Below are positions 1 to 6,437 of a DNA stretch of 7,406 bases, piece after piece (the first letter of the stretch is position 1; each line of letters begins with the position of its first letter). Source of the stretch: Desulfuromusa sp. (lineage in GTDB: Bacteria > Desulfobacterota > Desulfuromonadia > Desulfuromonadales > Geopsychrobacteraceae); the NCBI GenBank assembly GCA_021157505.1, contig JAGGWI010000005.1, positions 1 to 7,406 of the forward strand, in the 5' to 3' direction. Position numbers and translations under genes: made by a program. The notes under the pieces were generated by a model, which had not been told where the DNA came from, searched no databases, and was given only the letters and a program-made list of their open reading frames with translations.

Positions 1-284
1 AGCTGCTCTTCGACCTTACGCAGTTGTTCGTCCAACCCTTTGATCTGAGCAGAAACGTCCTTCATCCGGGTAATTTCACCTTGCACCTGACCTTTATCCT
101 TGGTTCTTCCGATCAGGGCTGAAACTTTATTCTTCTCTGCTTTGAGGGTCTCCACTTCGCTGAGAAGTTCACGACGCTGTTGATCCAACGTTTGAAAACC
201 AGAAAGATCGACCTTACCAGCTCGGGTGGAAAGAGCTTTTTCAGCTACTGCAAAATTTTCACGTAAGTATTTAATATCGAGCAT
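1..284 (-). CDS. serS: Seryl-tRNA synthetase, N-terminal fragment (cut by left edge)
   Basis: Serine-tRNA ligase charges tRNA-Ser (and tRNA-Sec) with serine in the cytoplasm. The 94 codons visible begin MLDIKYLRENF, the standard opening of bacterial SerRS. A long charged heptad-rich stretch follows from about residue 28 to the edge (QQRRELLSEVETLKAEKNK and onward, rich in K, E, Q and L). This is the antiparallel coiled-coil arm that grips the long variable arm of the tRNA. The class II catalytic domain, which would fill roughly the remaining three quarters of a normal protein of about 420 residues, lies outside the window. The start is the ATG at 282-284, preceded five bases upstream by the strong Shine-Dalgarno AGGGAG (290-295 on the complement). 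No frame damage is seen. The identification is firm even from the fragment. Confidence 0.95.
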   Translation of the reverse strand, partial: MLDIKYLRENFAVAEKALSTRAGKVDLSGFQTLDQQRRELLSEVETLKAEKNKVSALIGRTKDKGQVQGEITRMKDVSAQIKGLDEQLRKVEEQ

Positions 285-533
285 CTTTACTCCCTAAAAC
301 AACTCGTTTCTGTCCGGAAACCGCTCTTTTTCGCAATCTCCGCGTCAGTCTGCTCATTTGTTTGTGCGGCATAAAGTACTATGCCTCCGCTCAAATTCTT
401 GACTTTCTTGATCTTACAAAAAATTTCTGATTTCCAAATCAGAAACGTATATTTATTCGACCAAGGAAAAGTTGATAGCATGTCTACCGGTGAAGTTCAA
501 GAATAGATCGTTTCAAACCCGCATGGGTGTAAA
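285..533 (-). promoter_or_regulatory. serS upstream region with two small palindromes
   Basis: These 249 bases lie upstream of serS and contain no convincing gene. Two palindromes are visible. At 368-385, GGCATA and TATGCC arms of 6 bp surround a 6-base loop. At 424-445, TTTCTGATTT and AAATCAGAAA form a perfect 10-bp inverted repeat around CC. The second lies about 140 bases before the start codon, where an operator or promoter-proximal hairpin could sit. On the minus strand TTGGAA and TAAGAT could be -35 and -10 boxes, but their 15-base spacing is short, so I do not call a promoter. A 64-codon open frame at 287-481 has no good ribosome site and no recognisable protein features, so I treat it as non-coding. 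Confidence 0.35.
424..445. promoter_or_regulatory. Perfect 22-base palindrome upstream of serS
   Basis: The arms TTTCTGATTT (424-433) and AAATCAGAAA (436-445) match at all ten positions around the dinucleotide CC. Such a compact AT-rich dyad could bind a dimeric regulator, or form a short hairpin in the serS leader if transcription starts upstream of it. It is not followed by a T-run on the minus strand that would make a clean intrinsic terminator, although six T residues follow its downstream arm closely. The function is unknown. Confidence 0.4.
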
Positions 534-614
534 AAATCCCCCTCAATCCCCCTTTGACAAAGGGGGAGGCTTAAGAACTCCCCTCTTTGCCAAAGAGGGG
601 CTGGGGGGAGATTT
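534..614. repeat. Double-hairpin palindromic repeat (CCCCCTTT family)
   Basis: This is an imperfect inverted repeat of about 81 bases. The outer ends AAATCCCCC (534-542) and the complement of GGGGGGAGATTT (603-614) pair with a small bulge. Inside are two near-identical hairpins, each with a 9-bp stem and 3-base loop: TCCCCCTTT/AAAGGGGGA (547-555 with 559-567, loop GAC) and CCCCTCTTT/AAAGAGGGG (580-588 with 592-600, loop GCC). The whole could fold as a cruciform. It resembles, from memory, a CCCCCTTT...AAAGGGGG intergenic repeat common in many environmental bacteria. The following bases 615-692 show nothing I can recognise. Confidence 0.75.
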
Positions 615-692
615 GAAATATCCGTCATATCAGCAAAATTACTTATACCAGCCATTCGTACATGTTCCCAAAGGACTGAGCCGAAGATTAAA

Positions 693-811
693 GGGTGAGA
701 GATGTGCCGCAACTGCTAGGCGCGTTGAAAATTACCCCGCAGGCGTAGCGATAGCAACGTCGAGGATGGAATTTTCAACGCAACAACGCAGATGCCGTGC
801 AGCTCTCACCC
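693..811. repeat. Palindromic repeat of 119 bases overlapping the end of the HD gene
   Basis: The terminal inverted repeat is GGGTGAGAG (693-701) with CTCTCACCC (803-811), perfect over 9 bp. A second perfect 11-bp pair lies inside: CGTTGAAAATT (723-733) with AATTTTCAACG (770-780). The intervening arm segments (702-722 and 781-802) are partly complementary, so the unit could extrude as one long imperfect hairpin with a central loop around 734-769. The right terminus includes the TGA stop codon of the neighbouring HD-domain gene. No reading frame in it looks coding. It has the look of a non-autonomous, multicopy intergenic element. Confidence 0.75.
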
Positions 812-1387
812 GTTACCCTTCCCCCCATTAACCCACCATTCGTGATCATCGTCAAACCACCACTTCGATGAATCGGTCTCCCAGATTGTCTCGGCTAATT
901 GTTTGGCAATCTCGGTTTTTAAACGTAATTTAGAAAACGGATACCACTCATCGGCATTCCGATTTCCAAGATCTTTGTGCTCCTTCAACGAAAGTACCAT
1001 CTCCAATTGATCGGCATCGTGAGCAAGCAATGCCTCATGAGTCTCCCGGGCATTAAACTCCTGCAAGGTCTTCCGATAGTCATCACCAAAGGGCAATTGC
1101 CTGGCCAGATCTTCTATCGCTTTTTCCTCATCGGCTTTGACGTACTTTTTATTGACGTAATTCAAATCACCGGTTCGCGCTTCCGGAATATCGTGAAACA
1201 GACACAACTGCAACACTCGACCAACATCGGCCTTGCCATCCATCTGCGCCAAGGTATAGCCGATCATCGCCGTCCGAAAGCTATGTTCTGCAACCGACTC
1301 GGCACCCGAACCAAGAAACTGAAACCCGGTACGCGGCGTCCGCTTCAACATCCCAACTTCAAATAAAAAATTAGCAAGATTTTTCAT
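806..1387 (-). CDS. HD-domain phosphohydrolase, YfbR/HDDC2-like (possible 5'-deoxynucleotidase)
   Basis: This 193-residue cytoplasmic protein belongs to the HD metal-dependent phosphohydrolases. In YfbR and HDDC2, the closest families by motif, such proteins remove phosphate from deoxynucleoside 5'-monophosphates. Counting from the ATG start, the visible metal ligands are His35 in SVAEHS, His65-Asp66 in the FHDIPEARTGDL stretch with Glu69 and Asp74, and an aspartate near 124-126 in LAHDADQLE. Length and motif order fit the family. I chose the ATG at 1385-1387, preceded by GGGG; a TTG one codon upstream is also possible. The last residues (WWVNGGKGNG) form a Trp- and Gly-rich tail whose final codons and TGA stop lie in or beside the palindromic repeat at 693-811. 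The EamA gene ends 83 bases upstream. The substrate is inferred, not shown. Confidence 0.85.
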   Translation of the reverse strand: MKNLANFLFEVGMLKRTPRTGFQFLGSGAESVAEHSFRTAMIGYTLAQMDGKADVGRVLQLCLFHDIPEARTGDLNYVNKKYVKADEEKAIEDLARQLPFGDDYRKTLQEFNARETHEALLAHDADQLEMVLSLKEHKDLGNRNADEWYPFSKLRLKTEIAKQLAETIWETDSSKWWFDDDHEWWVNGGKGNG

Positions 1388-1404
1388 CAAATTTCCCCGT
1401 AATT

Positions 1405-1453
1405 GTAGGGGCGGCGCTTGCTCCGCCCTGGGCGCGGCAAGCAGCGCCCCTAC
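1405..1453. repeat. Head-to-head pair of GTAG-headed REP-like hairpins (BIME-like), copy A
   Basis: Two 24-base units face each other across a single T (1429). On the plus strand, 1405-1428 reads GTAG, stem GGGCGG, loop CGCTTGCT, stem CCGCCC. On the minus strand, 1453-1430 reads GTAG, stem GGGCGC, loop TGCTTGCC, stem GCGCCC. A tetranucleotide GTAG followed by a short palindrome is the established architecture of REP sequences recognised by RAYT-type Y1 transposases, and inverted pairs are called BIMEs. The element fills most of the 83-base gap between the EamA stop and the HD start. The RAYT link is an inference, because no transposase is in the window. Confidence 0.75.
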
Positions 1454-1470
1454 ACAGTGGTGATACTTTT

Positions 1471-2352
1471 TTACCCGTGCCAGACAAGAAAAACCCCTGA
1501 CAGAATCAATGCGGTCGAGGCAAGGCGAATCCGGCCAAAAGATTCACCTAGAAAGACAATGCCGATAAGAACCCCGATCAGCAAGCTGACCTGCCGTACC
1601 GGCAGTGCATAGCTGACCGGTGATAACTGCAAGCCAAAACGAAACGAGAGAAACGAGGCCATAATCACTGGCCCTGACCAGAGAACCAACTTTGGGTTCT
1701 GCCGCCACTCCTGCAGAACCCGCCCCCGGTAACAGGGACGCAGCAGATTCAACGACATGAAACAAAACATAAATAGAACCAGAACAAAGGTAAACTGGAA
1801 AGGGGAATAATGGTCAACACCGGTTTTATCAAAAACAGCGCCAATCGAATAAGTAAACCCCGCCAACAGTGCCGCCTGAACCGAACGATTTCTCAACTGT
1901 GAAAAAGGTCGCAATATTTCTGCTGCAGTCAAACTTCTCAGTTGAATACAATAGGCCCCCAGTGCGATCAATATAATTCCCGCAACCCCGACCAAACTCA
2001 GTTTTTCACCAAGGATGAGAACTCCCCAAAGGGGAATGTAGAGCATCGCCGTCTGCGCCAAAGGATAAGTGACTGAAAGATCCCCATCACGATAGGCAAA
2101 GCCCCCTAACCAGTGGTAGAGGACAAAACAAACCGCCCCACCAGCAGCGAGAGCAAGTAGATGGAGAGACAATGGCGGAAACAGGTCAAAACCCAAAGTG
2201 GCCAGAGTCATAATGCTCCCGGAAGATAGAAACATCCACCAGATAAAAATGGTTTTATCGTGACTCTGTTTCACCAGAAGGTTCCACAACGCATGCATCA
2301 AAGCAGAAAAAATTATCAAAAGTAACGCCATTGTTTCCATGTCAGGTATCAT
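1471..2352 (-). CDS. EamA/DMT-family membrane transporter
   Basis: This 293-residue inner-membrane protein consists almost entirely of hydrophobic helices, about ten by eye. That matches the two EamA repeats of drug/metabolite transporters, which export or import amino acids, metabolites or drugs. The first repeat runs from ALMHALWNLLVK near the N-terminus to PLAQTAMLYIPLWGVLILGE. The second ends in YALPVRQVSLLIGVLIGIVFLGE, the paired Pro-plus-GE pattern typical of the family. A charged loop near residues 140-155 (LRSLTAAEILRPFSQLRNR) links the halves. The substrate cannot be predicted. The start is uncertain: ATG codons at 2352, 2340 and 2331 are all in frame and none has a clear Shine-Dalgarno, and I give the longest. 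It is divergent from fumC. Confidence 0.85.
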   Translation of the reverse strand: MIPDMETMALLLIIFSALMHALWNLLVKQSHDKTIFIWWMFLSSGSIMTLATLGFDLFPPLSLHLLALAAGGAVCFVLYHWLGGFAYRDGDLSVTYPLAQTAMLYIPLWGVLILGEKLSLVGVAGIILIALGAYCIQLRSLTAAEILRPFSQLRNRSVQAALLAGFTYSIGAVFDKTGVDHYSPFQFTFVLVLFMFCFMSLNLLRPCYRGRVLQEWRQNPKLVLWSGPVIMASFLSFRFGLQLSPVSYALPVRQVSLLIGVLIGIVFLGESFGRIRLASTALILSGVFLVWHG

Positions 2353-2381
2353 AACTGATGAAATATGGGAAAGAAAGCTGC

Positions 2382-2416
2382 TTTACAGTTGCTGGAAAAG
2401 GACTATTCTTTATAAA
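2382..2416 (+). promoter_or_regulatory. Likely fumC promoter in the divergent EamA/fumC gap
   Basis: Two overlapping sigma70-like candidates are visible. One is TTTACA (2382-2387) with TATTCT (2404-2409), 16-base spacer. The other is TTGCTG (2389-2394) with TATAAA (2411-2416), also a 16-base spacer. Either would start transcription about 30-40 bases before fumC. The gap (2353-2457) must also carry the promoter of the minus-strand transporter gene, for which the same AT-rich core could serve, but I cannot pick boxes with confidence. No operator palindrome stands out. Confidence 0.45.
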
Positions 2417-2457
2417 TAATAAGATGGCTAAGCAAAAAGTTTGAAAGGACCAAGCAT

Positions 2458-3846
2458 ATGAAAAACTATCGGATTGAACAGGACTCTCTTGGAAATATGC
2501 GGGTTCCTGAAGATGCCCTTTATGGCGCGCAGACAGCCAGAGCGATTGACAATTTTCCGATTTCCGGCATTCCACTGCCGGAACCGATGTTGCGAGCCCT
2601 CGGGCTGATCAAAAAACATGCAGCGCAGACCAATCAAAAACTTGGGCTGCTTTCCGCTGAAACGGCCGAGGCGATCAGCCGGGCAGCGTCAGAGGTGATC
2701 GAAGGGAAACTGAACGATCAATTTCCGGTTGACATTTTCCAGACCGGTTCAGGAACCAGCAGCAACATGAACGCCAATGAGGTCATCGCCAACCGTGCTG
2801 CCCGCTTGCTTGGACAACCGCTTGGCAGCAAGGTCATCCACCCCAATGACCAGGTCAATCTTGGTCAATCGAGCAATGATGTCTTTCCCAGTGCAATTCA
2901 TATCGCCTGCAGCGAACAATTACACTGTAAATTACTCCCGTCACTGGAACAATTACTGCAACAATTCGCCGAAAAATCTGATCTATTCAAGGATGTTCTA
3001 AAGATTGGTCGAACCCATTTACAGGATGCAACTCCGGTTAAATTCGGCCAGGTGTTTTCGGGCTACGCCAGGCAGATCGAACTTACCCATCAACGCCTTT
3101 CTGTCAATTCCAGCGGACTCTACGAACTCCCTCTCGGCGGAACCGCAGTTGGAACCGGGATCAATACTCACCCCGATTTTGCCGCCGGAACAATAGCCGC
3201 AATCGCCAATGAAACCGGCCTCCCTTTTCGTGAAGCAAGTAATCATTTTGAAGCTCAAGGAGCAAAAGATGCTCTGATTGCAACCAGCAGTAGCTTGAAG
3301 GACTGCGCCATCAGCCTGTTCAAAATTGCCAACGATATCCGTTTTTTGGCCAGTGGCCCACGTTGCGGTATCGGTGAGTTAATTCTCCCCGCCGTACAAC
3401 CGGGAAGTTCAATCATGCCGGGAAAAATCAACCCGGTGATGACAGAATCACTCATGCAGGTCTGCGCCCAGGTGGTCGGCAATGATGCTACGGTTGCCCT
3501 CTGTGGGCTCTCTGGAAATTTCGAATTGAATGTGATGATGCCGGTGATGGCCTACAATATTTTACAGAGCATTGAACTGCTCAGCAATGGAATCACTGCC
3601 TTTGATGAAAAGTGTCTGGCAGGGCTTCAAGTCGATGAGAAACGCTGCAGCGATCTGTTGGAACAGAGCCTGGCTCTGGTCACCGCTCTGGTTCCAGAAA
3701 TCGGCTATGACCGGGCGACCGACATGGCTAAACAGGCACATAAAACTGGAAGGACTTTACGAGAACTGGCACTGGAGGATGGTGTTGCAGCAGCGGTATT
3801 GGACAAACTTCTCGATCCGGCTTCGATGACTGAACCGAAAAGTTAA
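2458..3846 (+). CDS. fumC: Fumarate hydratase class II (fumarase C)
   Basis: This 462-residue cytoplasmic homotetrameric lyase interconverts fumarate and L-malate in the TCA cycle without an iron-sulfur cluster. The family motifs are in order: TGSGTSSNMNANE (96-108), HPNDQVNLGQSSND (128-141), GRTHLQDATPVKFGQ (184-198) and the superfamily signature GSSIMPGKINP (316-326). By a constant one-residue offset, His187 and Ser317 correspond to the catalytic His188 and Ser318 of E. coli FumC. MPGKINP followed by SGNFELNVMMPV favours fumarase over aspartase, which usually has MPAKVNP. Length matches the family (about 460-467). The ATG at 2458 has the Shine-Dalgarno AAAGGA (2444-2449) eight bases upstream. 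It is the only plus-strand gene, probably monocistronic, and converges on rnd. Confidence 0.95.
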   Translation: MKNYRIEQDSLGNMRVPEDALYGAQTARAIDNFPISGIPLPEPMLRALGLIKKHAAQTNQKLGLLSAETAEAISRAASEVIEGKLNDQFPVDIFQTGSGTSSNMNANEVIANRAARLLGQPLGSKVIHPNDQVNLGQSSNDVFPSAIHIACSEQLHCKLLPSLEQLLQQFAEKSDLFKDVLKIGRTHLQDATPVKFGQVFSGYARQIELTHQRLSVNSSGLYELPLGGTAVGTGINTHPDFAAGTIAAIANETGLPFREASNHFEAQGAKDALIATSSSLKDCAISLFKIANDIRFLASGPRCGIGELILPAVQPGSSIMPGKINPVMTESLMQVCAQVVGNDATVALCGLSGNFELNVMMPVMAYNILQSIELLSNGITAFDEKCLAGLQVDEKRCSDLLEQSLALVTALVPEIGYDRATDMAKQAHKTGRTLRELALEDGVAAAVLDKLLDPASMTEPKS

Positions 3847-3851
3847 AATTG

Positions 3852-3985
3852 AAAGGCTTTTAACGGAGAGGCGGAGAGAAGCAGAGAAAATCAAAAAACA
3901 ACCAAAATCTTTTTAGGTTTTAACCCAAAATAAAAGATTTAAGGTTCTCTCTGCGGACTCTCCGCCTCTGCGTTAAAGCTTTTGA
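3852..3985. repeat. Nested 134-base palindrome in the convergent fumC/rnd gap
   Basis: The outer arms (about 3852-3888 and 3945-3985) are imperfect complements over some 35 bases, including TTTAACG against CGTTAAA (3971-3977) and a perfect 12-bp core AGAGGCGGAGAG (3867-3878) against its complement at 3958-3969. A middle stem pairs AAATCTTTT (from 3905) with AAAAGATTT (3932-3940), and the centre is GGTTTTAACC (3916-3925). The element fills the 154-base gap from the fumC stop to the rnd stop. Transcribed from either side it would form a long hairpin, so it could end both transcripts, though a clean T-tract is lacking. The purine-rich GCAGAGGCGGAGAG pattern resembles, from memory, an intergenic repeat seen in many bacteria. 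Confidence 0.75.
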
Positions 3986-4000
3986 CTTGCCTTACCCGGA

Positions 4001-5113
4001 TCAATTCAGCGTCCGCAGAATCCCCTCACCCAACACCTTACGCTGCCAGTTTTTTAGCAGGTCTATTCCGGCTAAATCCTGCTCCACAGTTGGATGCTTA
4101 CGCGCCAACTCTTCCAACAGAGCATTATTAATCAACACCCCCGGGTCGATTCCCAACTCGGCAGAGACCTGCTTACGCCACTCTTTCAAACGGATCACCC
4201 GTTTTTCTATCTGTGGATCCTTTGCCCGTCGTTCTCCCCGGGGATAAATTGGCAATTCCGCTTCCGGTAAATCAAGTGCCGTCTGAATCGCGGGCATAAT
4301 TTTTTTGCCATAACGATCAAGTAATCGTGGTGAGATTCCGGAAATCTGGCTCAATCCTTTTGGCAGCTGTCTGGCAATTTCCAATATTTCCTTACTACCA
4401 AACACTTTATACAATGGGCGATCCTGCCGTTTCGCTTCAGAATCTCGCCAGTGCAACAGGTTTTCCAGCACCGCTAGTTGGCGTCGGTCAAGGGTTCCCG
4501 CCCCCTTAAAGCGAAGGAACAGCGGACCCTGACGAACGACAAAGCGAACCTTTTCCAGCAGGGAACACTCCTCCTGCACCCATTCCAGACGACCCTTTTC
4601 TATCAGCTGCCCTTCCAAGTTCTCTACCAGCTCATGCAGGTGGCTGGTATCTTCAGCGGCATAACGGATCATCGCTTCAGGGAGTGGGCGTCGTGACCAG
4701 TCGGCACGCTGATATTGTTTATCCAGTTCAACTGAGTAATATTTACGTAATACATCTGCCAGCCCAAAACGTGCTTCACCCAGAAACTGACTGGAGATCA
4801 TCGTATCGAACAGACCATTGATCTCGATATCAAAATCACGGGCAAGACAGCGAATATCATAGTCAGCAGCATGGAATATCTTGCGAATCTTTGGATTAGC
4901 CAATACCGGGCGCAACGATTTCAGATCTGCTCCCGCCAGGGGATCAATCAAAACGGTGGTATCTGTCGTAGAAAACTGCAACAGACAAACTTTTTCCTGA
5001 TAATTATGCATCGAGTCCGCTTCCAGATCGACGGCGATTACAGGATAACTGCTCAACTCTGCAGCAAACTCGGAAATTTGTTCGGTACTGGTCAAAATAG
5101 GTGGTAAAGACAT
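4001..5113 (-). CDS. rnd: Ribonuclease D, 3'-5' exoribonuclease
   Basis: RNase D trims the 3' ends of tRNA precursors and other small RNAs in the cytoplasm, removing nucleotides with divalent metal catalysis. The 370-residue product has the DEDDy exonuclease domain at about residues 1-170: Asp29 and Glu31 in VDLEADS, Asp86 in FHAADYDIRCL, and Tyr151 and Asp155 in YAAEDTSHL. These agree almost residue for residue with the E. coli enzyme (Asp28, Glu30, Asp85, Tyr151, Asp155). An HRDC RNA-binding domain follows at about 207-280 (RRQLAVLENLLHWRDSEAKRQ through LLDRYGKKI), then a second helical region with LKEWRKQVSAELGID. Length matches the family. The ATG at 5111-5113 has GGAG shortly upstream. 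mutY ends 241 bases upstream, and that gap holds two repeat units. Confidence 0.94.
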   Translation of the reverse strand: MSLPPILTSTEQISEFAAELSSYPVIAVDLEADSMHNYQEKVCLLQFSTTDTTVLIDPLAGADLKSLRPVLANPKIRKIFHAADYDIRCLARDFDIEINGLFDTMISSQFLGEARFGLADVLRKYYSVELDKQYQRADWSRRPLPEAMIRYAAEDTSHLHELVENLEGQLIEKGRLEWVQEECSLLEKVRFVVRQGPLFLRFKGAGTLDRRQLAVLENLLHWRDSEAKRQDRPLYKVFGSKEILEIARQLPKGLSQISGISPRLLDRYGKKIMPAIQTALDLPEAELPIYPRGERRAKDPQIEKRVIRLKEWRKQVSAELGIDPGVLINNALLEELARKHPTVEQDLAGIDLLKNWQRKVLGEGILRTLN

Positions 5114-5145
5114 TTAAACTCCATGTTTCAATATTTTGAATTTTT

Positions 5146-5207
5146 GGGGACTGAATTTATATTCTGTCTCTCTATGAATTCCGGGGACAGACCTGAGGTC
5201 AGTCCCC
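5146..5207. repeat. GGGGACTGA-bounded palindromic repeat unit, copy 1
   Basis: The unit begins GGGGACTGAATTT (5146-5158) and ends with the inverted complement TCAGTCCCC (5199-5207), giving 9-bp terminal inverted repeats. Its right half is a tight hairpin: GGGGACAGACC (5183-5193), loop TGA, GGTCAGTCCCC (5197-5207), 10 of 11 pairs with a central A-A mismatch. AATTCC precedes the hairpin, as in copy 2. It lies 32 bases upstream of the rnd start. The layout suggests a non-autonomous mobile or REP-like element. Confidence 0.75.
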
Positions 5208-5261
5208 TTTCAGGTTCTAATTTTCAAGCTAAGAAACAGATTAAATTTTTCACTGTACCAA

Positions 5262-5353
5262 GGGGACTGAATTTTTTTCGAGATTTATTCGAAAATCATT
5301 CTATCCCCGACATTGCTATTTTAATTCCGGGGACAGACCCAAGGTCAGTCCCC
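5262..5353. repeat. GGGGACTGA-bounded palindromic repeat unit, copy 2
   Basis: This copy has the same plan in the same orientation as copy 1: GGGGACTGAATTT (5262-5274) at the left, AATTCC, then the hairpin GGGGACAGACC (5329-5339), loop CAA, GGTCAGTCCCC (5343-5353). The hairpin arms are identical to copy 1 while the loop differs (CAA against TGA). The interior is 30 bases longer and unrelated, with its own small dyad TTTTCGA/TCGAAAA (5275-5281 with 5289-5295). The right end stops one base short of the mutY stop codon. Bases 5208-5261 between the copies show nothing recognisable. Confidence 0.75.
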
Positions 5354-5354
5354 T

Positions 5355-6428
5355 TCAAACTCCGCTCTTCTGTAATTCAACCAGCACTTTTTTATGAGCA
5401 CCGTGCAAAGCTATTTTTTTCAATTTATCCGATGAGAACCAATGGTTATCCCCTTCGGCCACGTAGTGTCGATCTTCCATTTTTTTACAATAGATAGCTG
5501 ATTTCAGACGAAAATGGCTGTAAATATGTTGGCTACTGCCAATTTGTTCAGCGGCTCCTTTGAGACCAAAGTCAGAGAATAACAAATGCAGCTTCGACTC
5601 CGGATCTTCCCCTTCCAGCAAACTGAGCGTCGGGAATTCCCACATTCCGCCAAGAAAACCTTCGGCCAGCCGGCGCCTCACCAGATAACGGCCGCGATGA
5701 TCGATCAACAATACCACTTCATAACGAGTTGGAATTGGCTTTGTCACCTGTTTCAACGGCAGCTGCTGCTCCAACCCCAACTTACGTGCCTGACAAAGCT
5801 CACTTAAAGGACATTTGTCACAAAGTGGCTTGCGTGGCACACAGACCATTGCACCCAGATCCATAATCGCCTGAGTATAATCATGAACATTCTCGGCAGG
5901 AGTTGTCTGCTCAGACCATTGCCAGAGTTGTTTTTCCGCTACGGTTGAGCGGGACGGTTCCTGCAGTGCAAACAAGCGACAGAGAACCCGCCGGGCATTA
6001 CCATCCAGAATTGGCGCTTGCCGATCAAACGCCAGTGCTGAAATTGCTCCCGCGGTCGAACGCCCTATTCCTGGAAGCTTCTGTAACCCTTCGACATCCT
6101 CTGGGAAACACCCTTTGAACTGTTCAACCACCAGCTTCGCCGCCGCATGGAGATTTCTGGCACGGGAGTAATAACCTAATCCGGCCCAGAGATCGATAAC
6201 ATCTTCCAGTTGCGCAGCAGCCAGAGCTTCGACCGTTGGAATTGCTGCCAGAAAACGGTGATAGTAATCGATAACCGCCGTCACCGTTGTCTGCTGCAAC
6301 ATGATTTCCGACAGCCAGATCCGGTAAGGATCACGGCTATTCCGCCACGGCAGATCACGCCCGGATTGACCGTACCAGTCGAGCAGTCGGGAAGAAACAG
6401 TCGCGGGATCGAAAGGCAAATAGTTCAT
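5355..6428 (-). CDS. mutY: A/G-specific adenine DNA glycosylase
   Basis: MutY removes adenine mispaired with 8-oxoguanine, preventing G:C to T:A mutations after oxidative damage. The 357-residue product has the full family layout. Glu41 in WLSEIMLQQT is the catalytic acid (E. coli Glu37). The helix-hairpin-helix is LQKLPGIGRSTAGAI (115-129). Asp142 in ILDGNARRV matches E. coli Asp138. The [4Fe-4S] ligands are Cys196, Cys203, Cys206 and Cys212 (C-X6-C-X2-C-X5-C). The C-terminal NUDIX-like domain starts near 235, with a YSH triad at 303-305 in place of the FSH loop that reads 8-oxoG. I start at the ATG 6426-6428, which has only a weak GGA ahead. An in-frame TTG at 6510-6512 would add 28 residues encoded by the REP-like repeat and is unlikely. 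hisC ends 80 bases upstream. Confidence 0.95.
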   Translation of the reverse strand: MNYLPFDPATVSSRLLDWYGQSGRDLPWRNSRDPYRIWLSEIMLQQTTVTAVIDYYHRFLAAIPTVEALAAAQLEDVIDLWAGLGYYSRARNLHAAAKLVVEQFKGCFPEDVEGLQKLPGIGRSTAGAISALAFDRQAPILDGNARRVLCRLFALQEPSRSTVAEKQLWQWSEQTTPAENVHDYTQAIMDLGAMVCVPRKPLCDKCPLSELCQARKLGLEQQLPLKQVTKPIPTRYEVVLLIDHRGRYLVRRRLAEGFLGGMWEFPTLSLLEGEDPESKLHLLFSDFGLKGAAEQIGSSQHIYSHFRLKSAIYCKKMEDRHYVAEGDNHWFSSDKLKKIALHGAHKKVLVELQKSGV

Positions 6429-6437
6429 TTTATCCGT

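Noticed and set aside
287..481. A 64-codon minus-strand open frame directly upstream of serS, possibly a leader peptide.
   Set aside because: Its start has no clear Shine-Dalgarno, there is no run of serine codons as expected for attenuation at serS, and the middle contains hairpin sequence (368-385). Composition does not look coding.
537..610. A rho-independent terminator for a plus-strand gene, or a CRISPR-like array, from the repeated C-rich hairpins.
   Set aside because: No gene ends upstream on the plus strand, no T-run follows, and the two hairpins are palindromic neighbours without spacers of constant length.
472..831. A 119-codon plus-strand open frame across the two repeats left of the HD gene.
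   Set aside because: It reads straight through two palindromic repeats and into the antisense end of the HD gene. Such frames are typical by-products of C-rich repeats lacking stops.
1418..1612. A plus-strand open frame starting in the REP-like repeat (MLRPGRGKQRPYT...).
   Set aside because: The first part is repeat-encoded, sharing GRGKQRPYT with the other repeat copy, and the rest is antisense to the transporter gene.
5146..5353. Attachment or integration sites flanking an inserted island between the two GGGGACTGA units.
   Set aside because: Only 54 bases separate the units, with no gene or integrase, so they are better read as two repeat copies.
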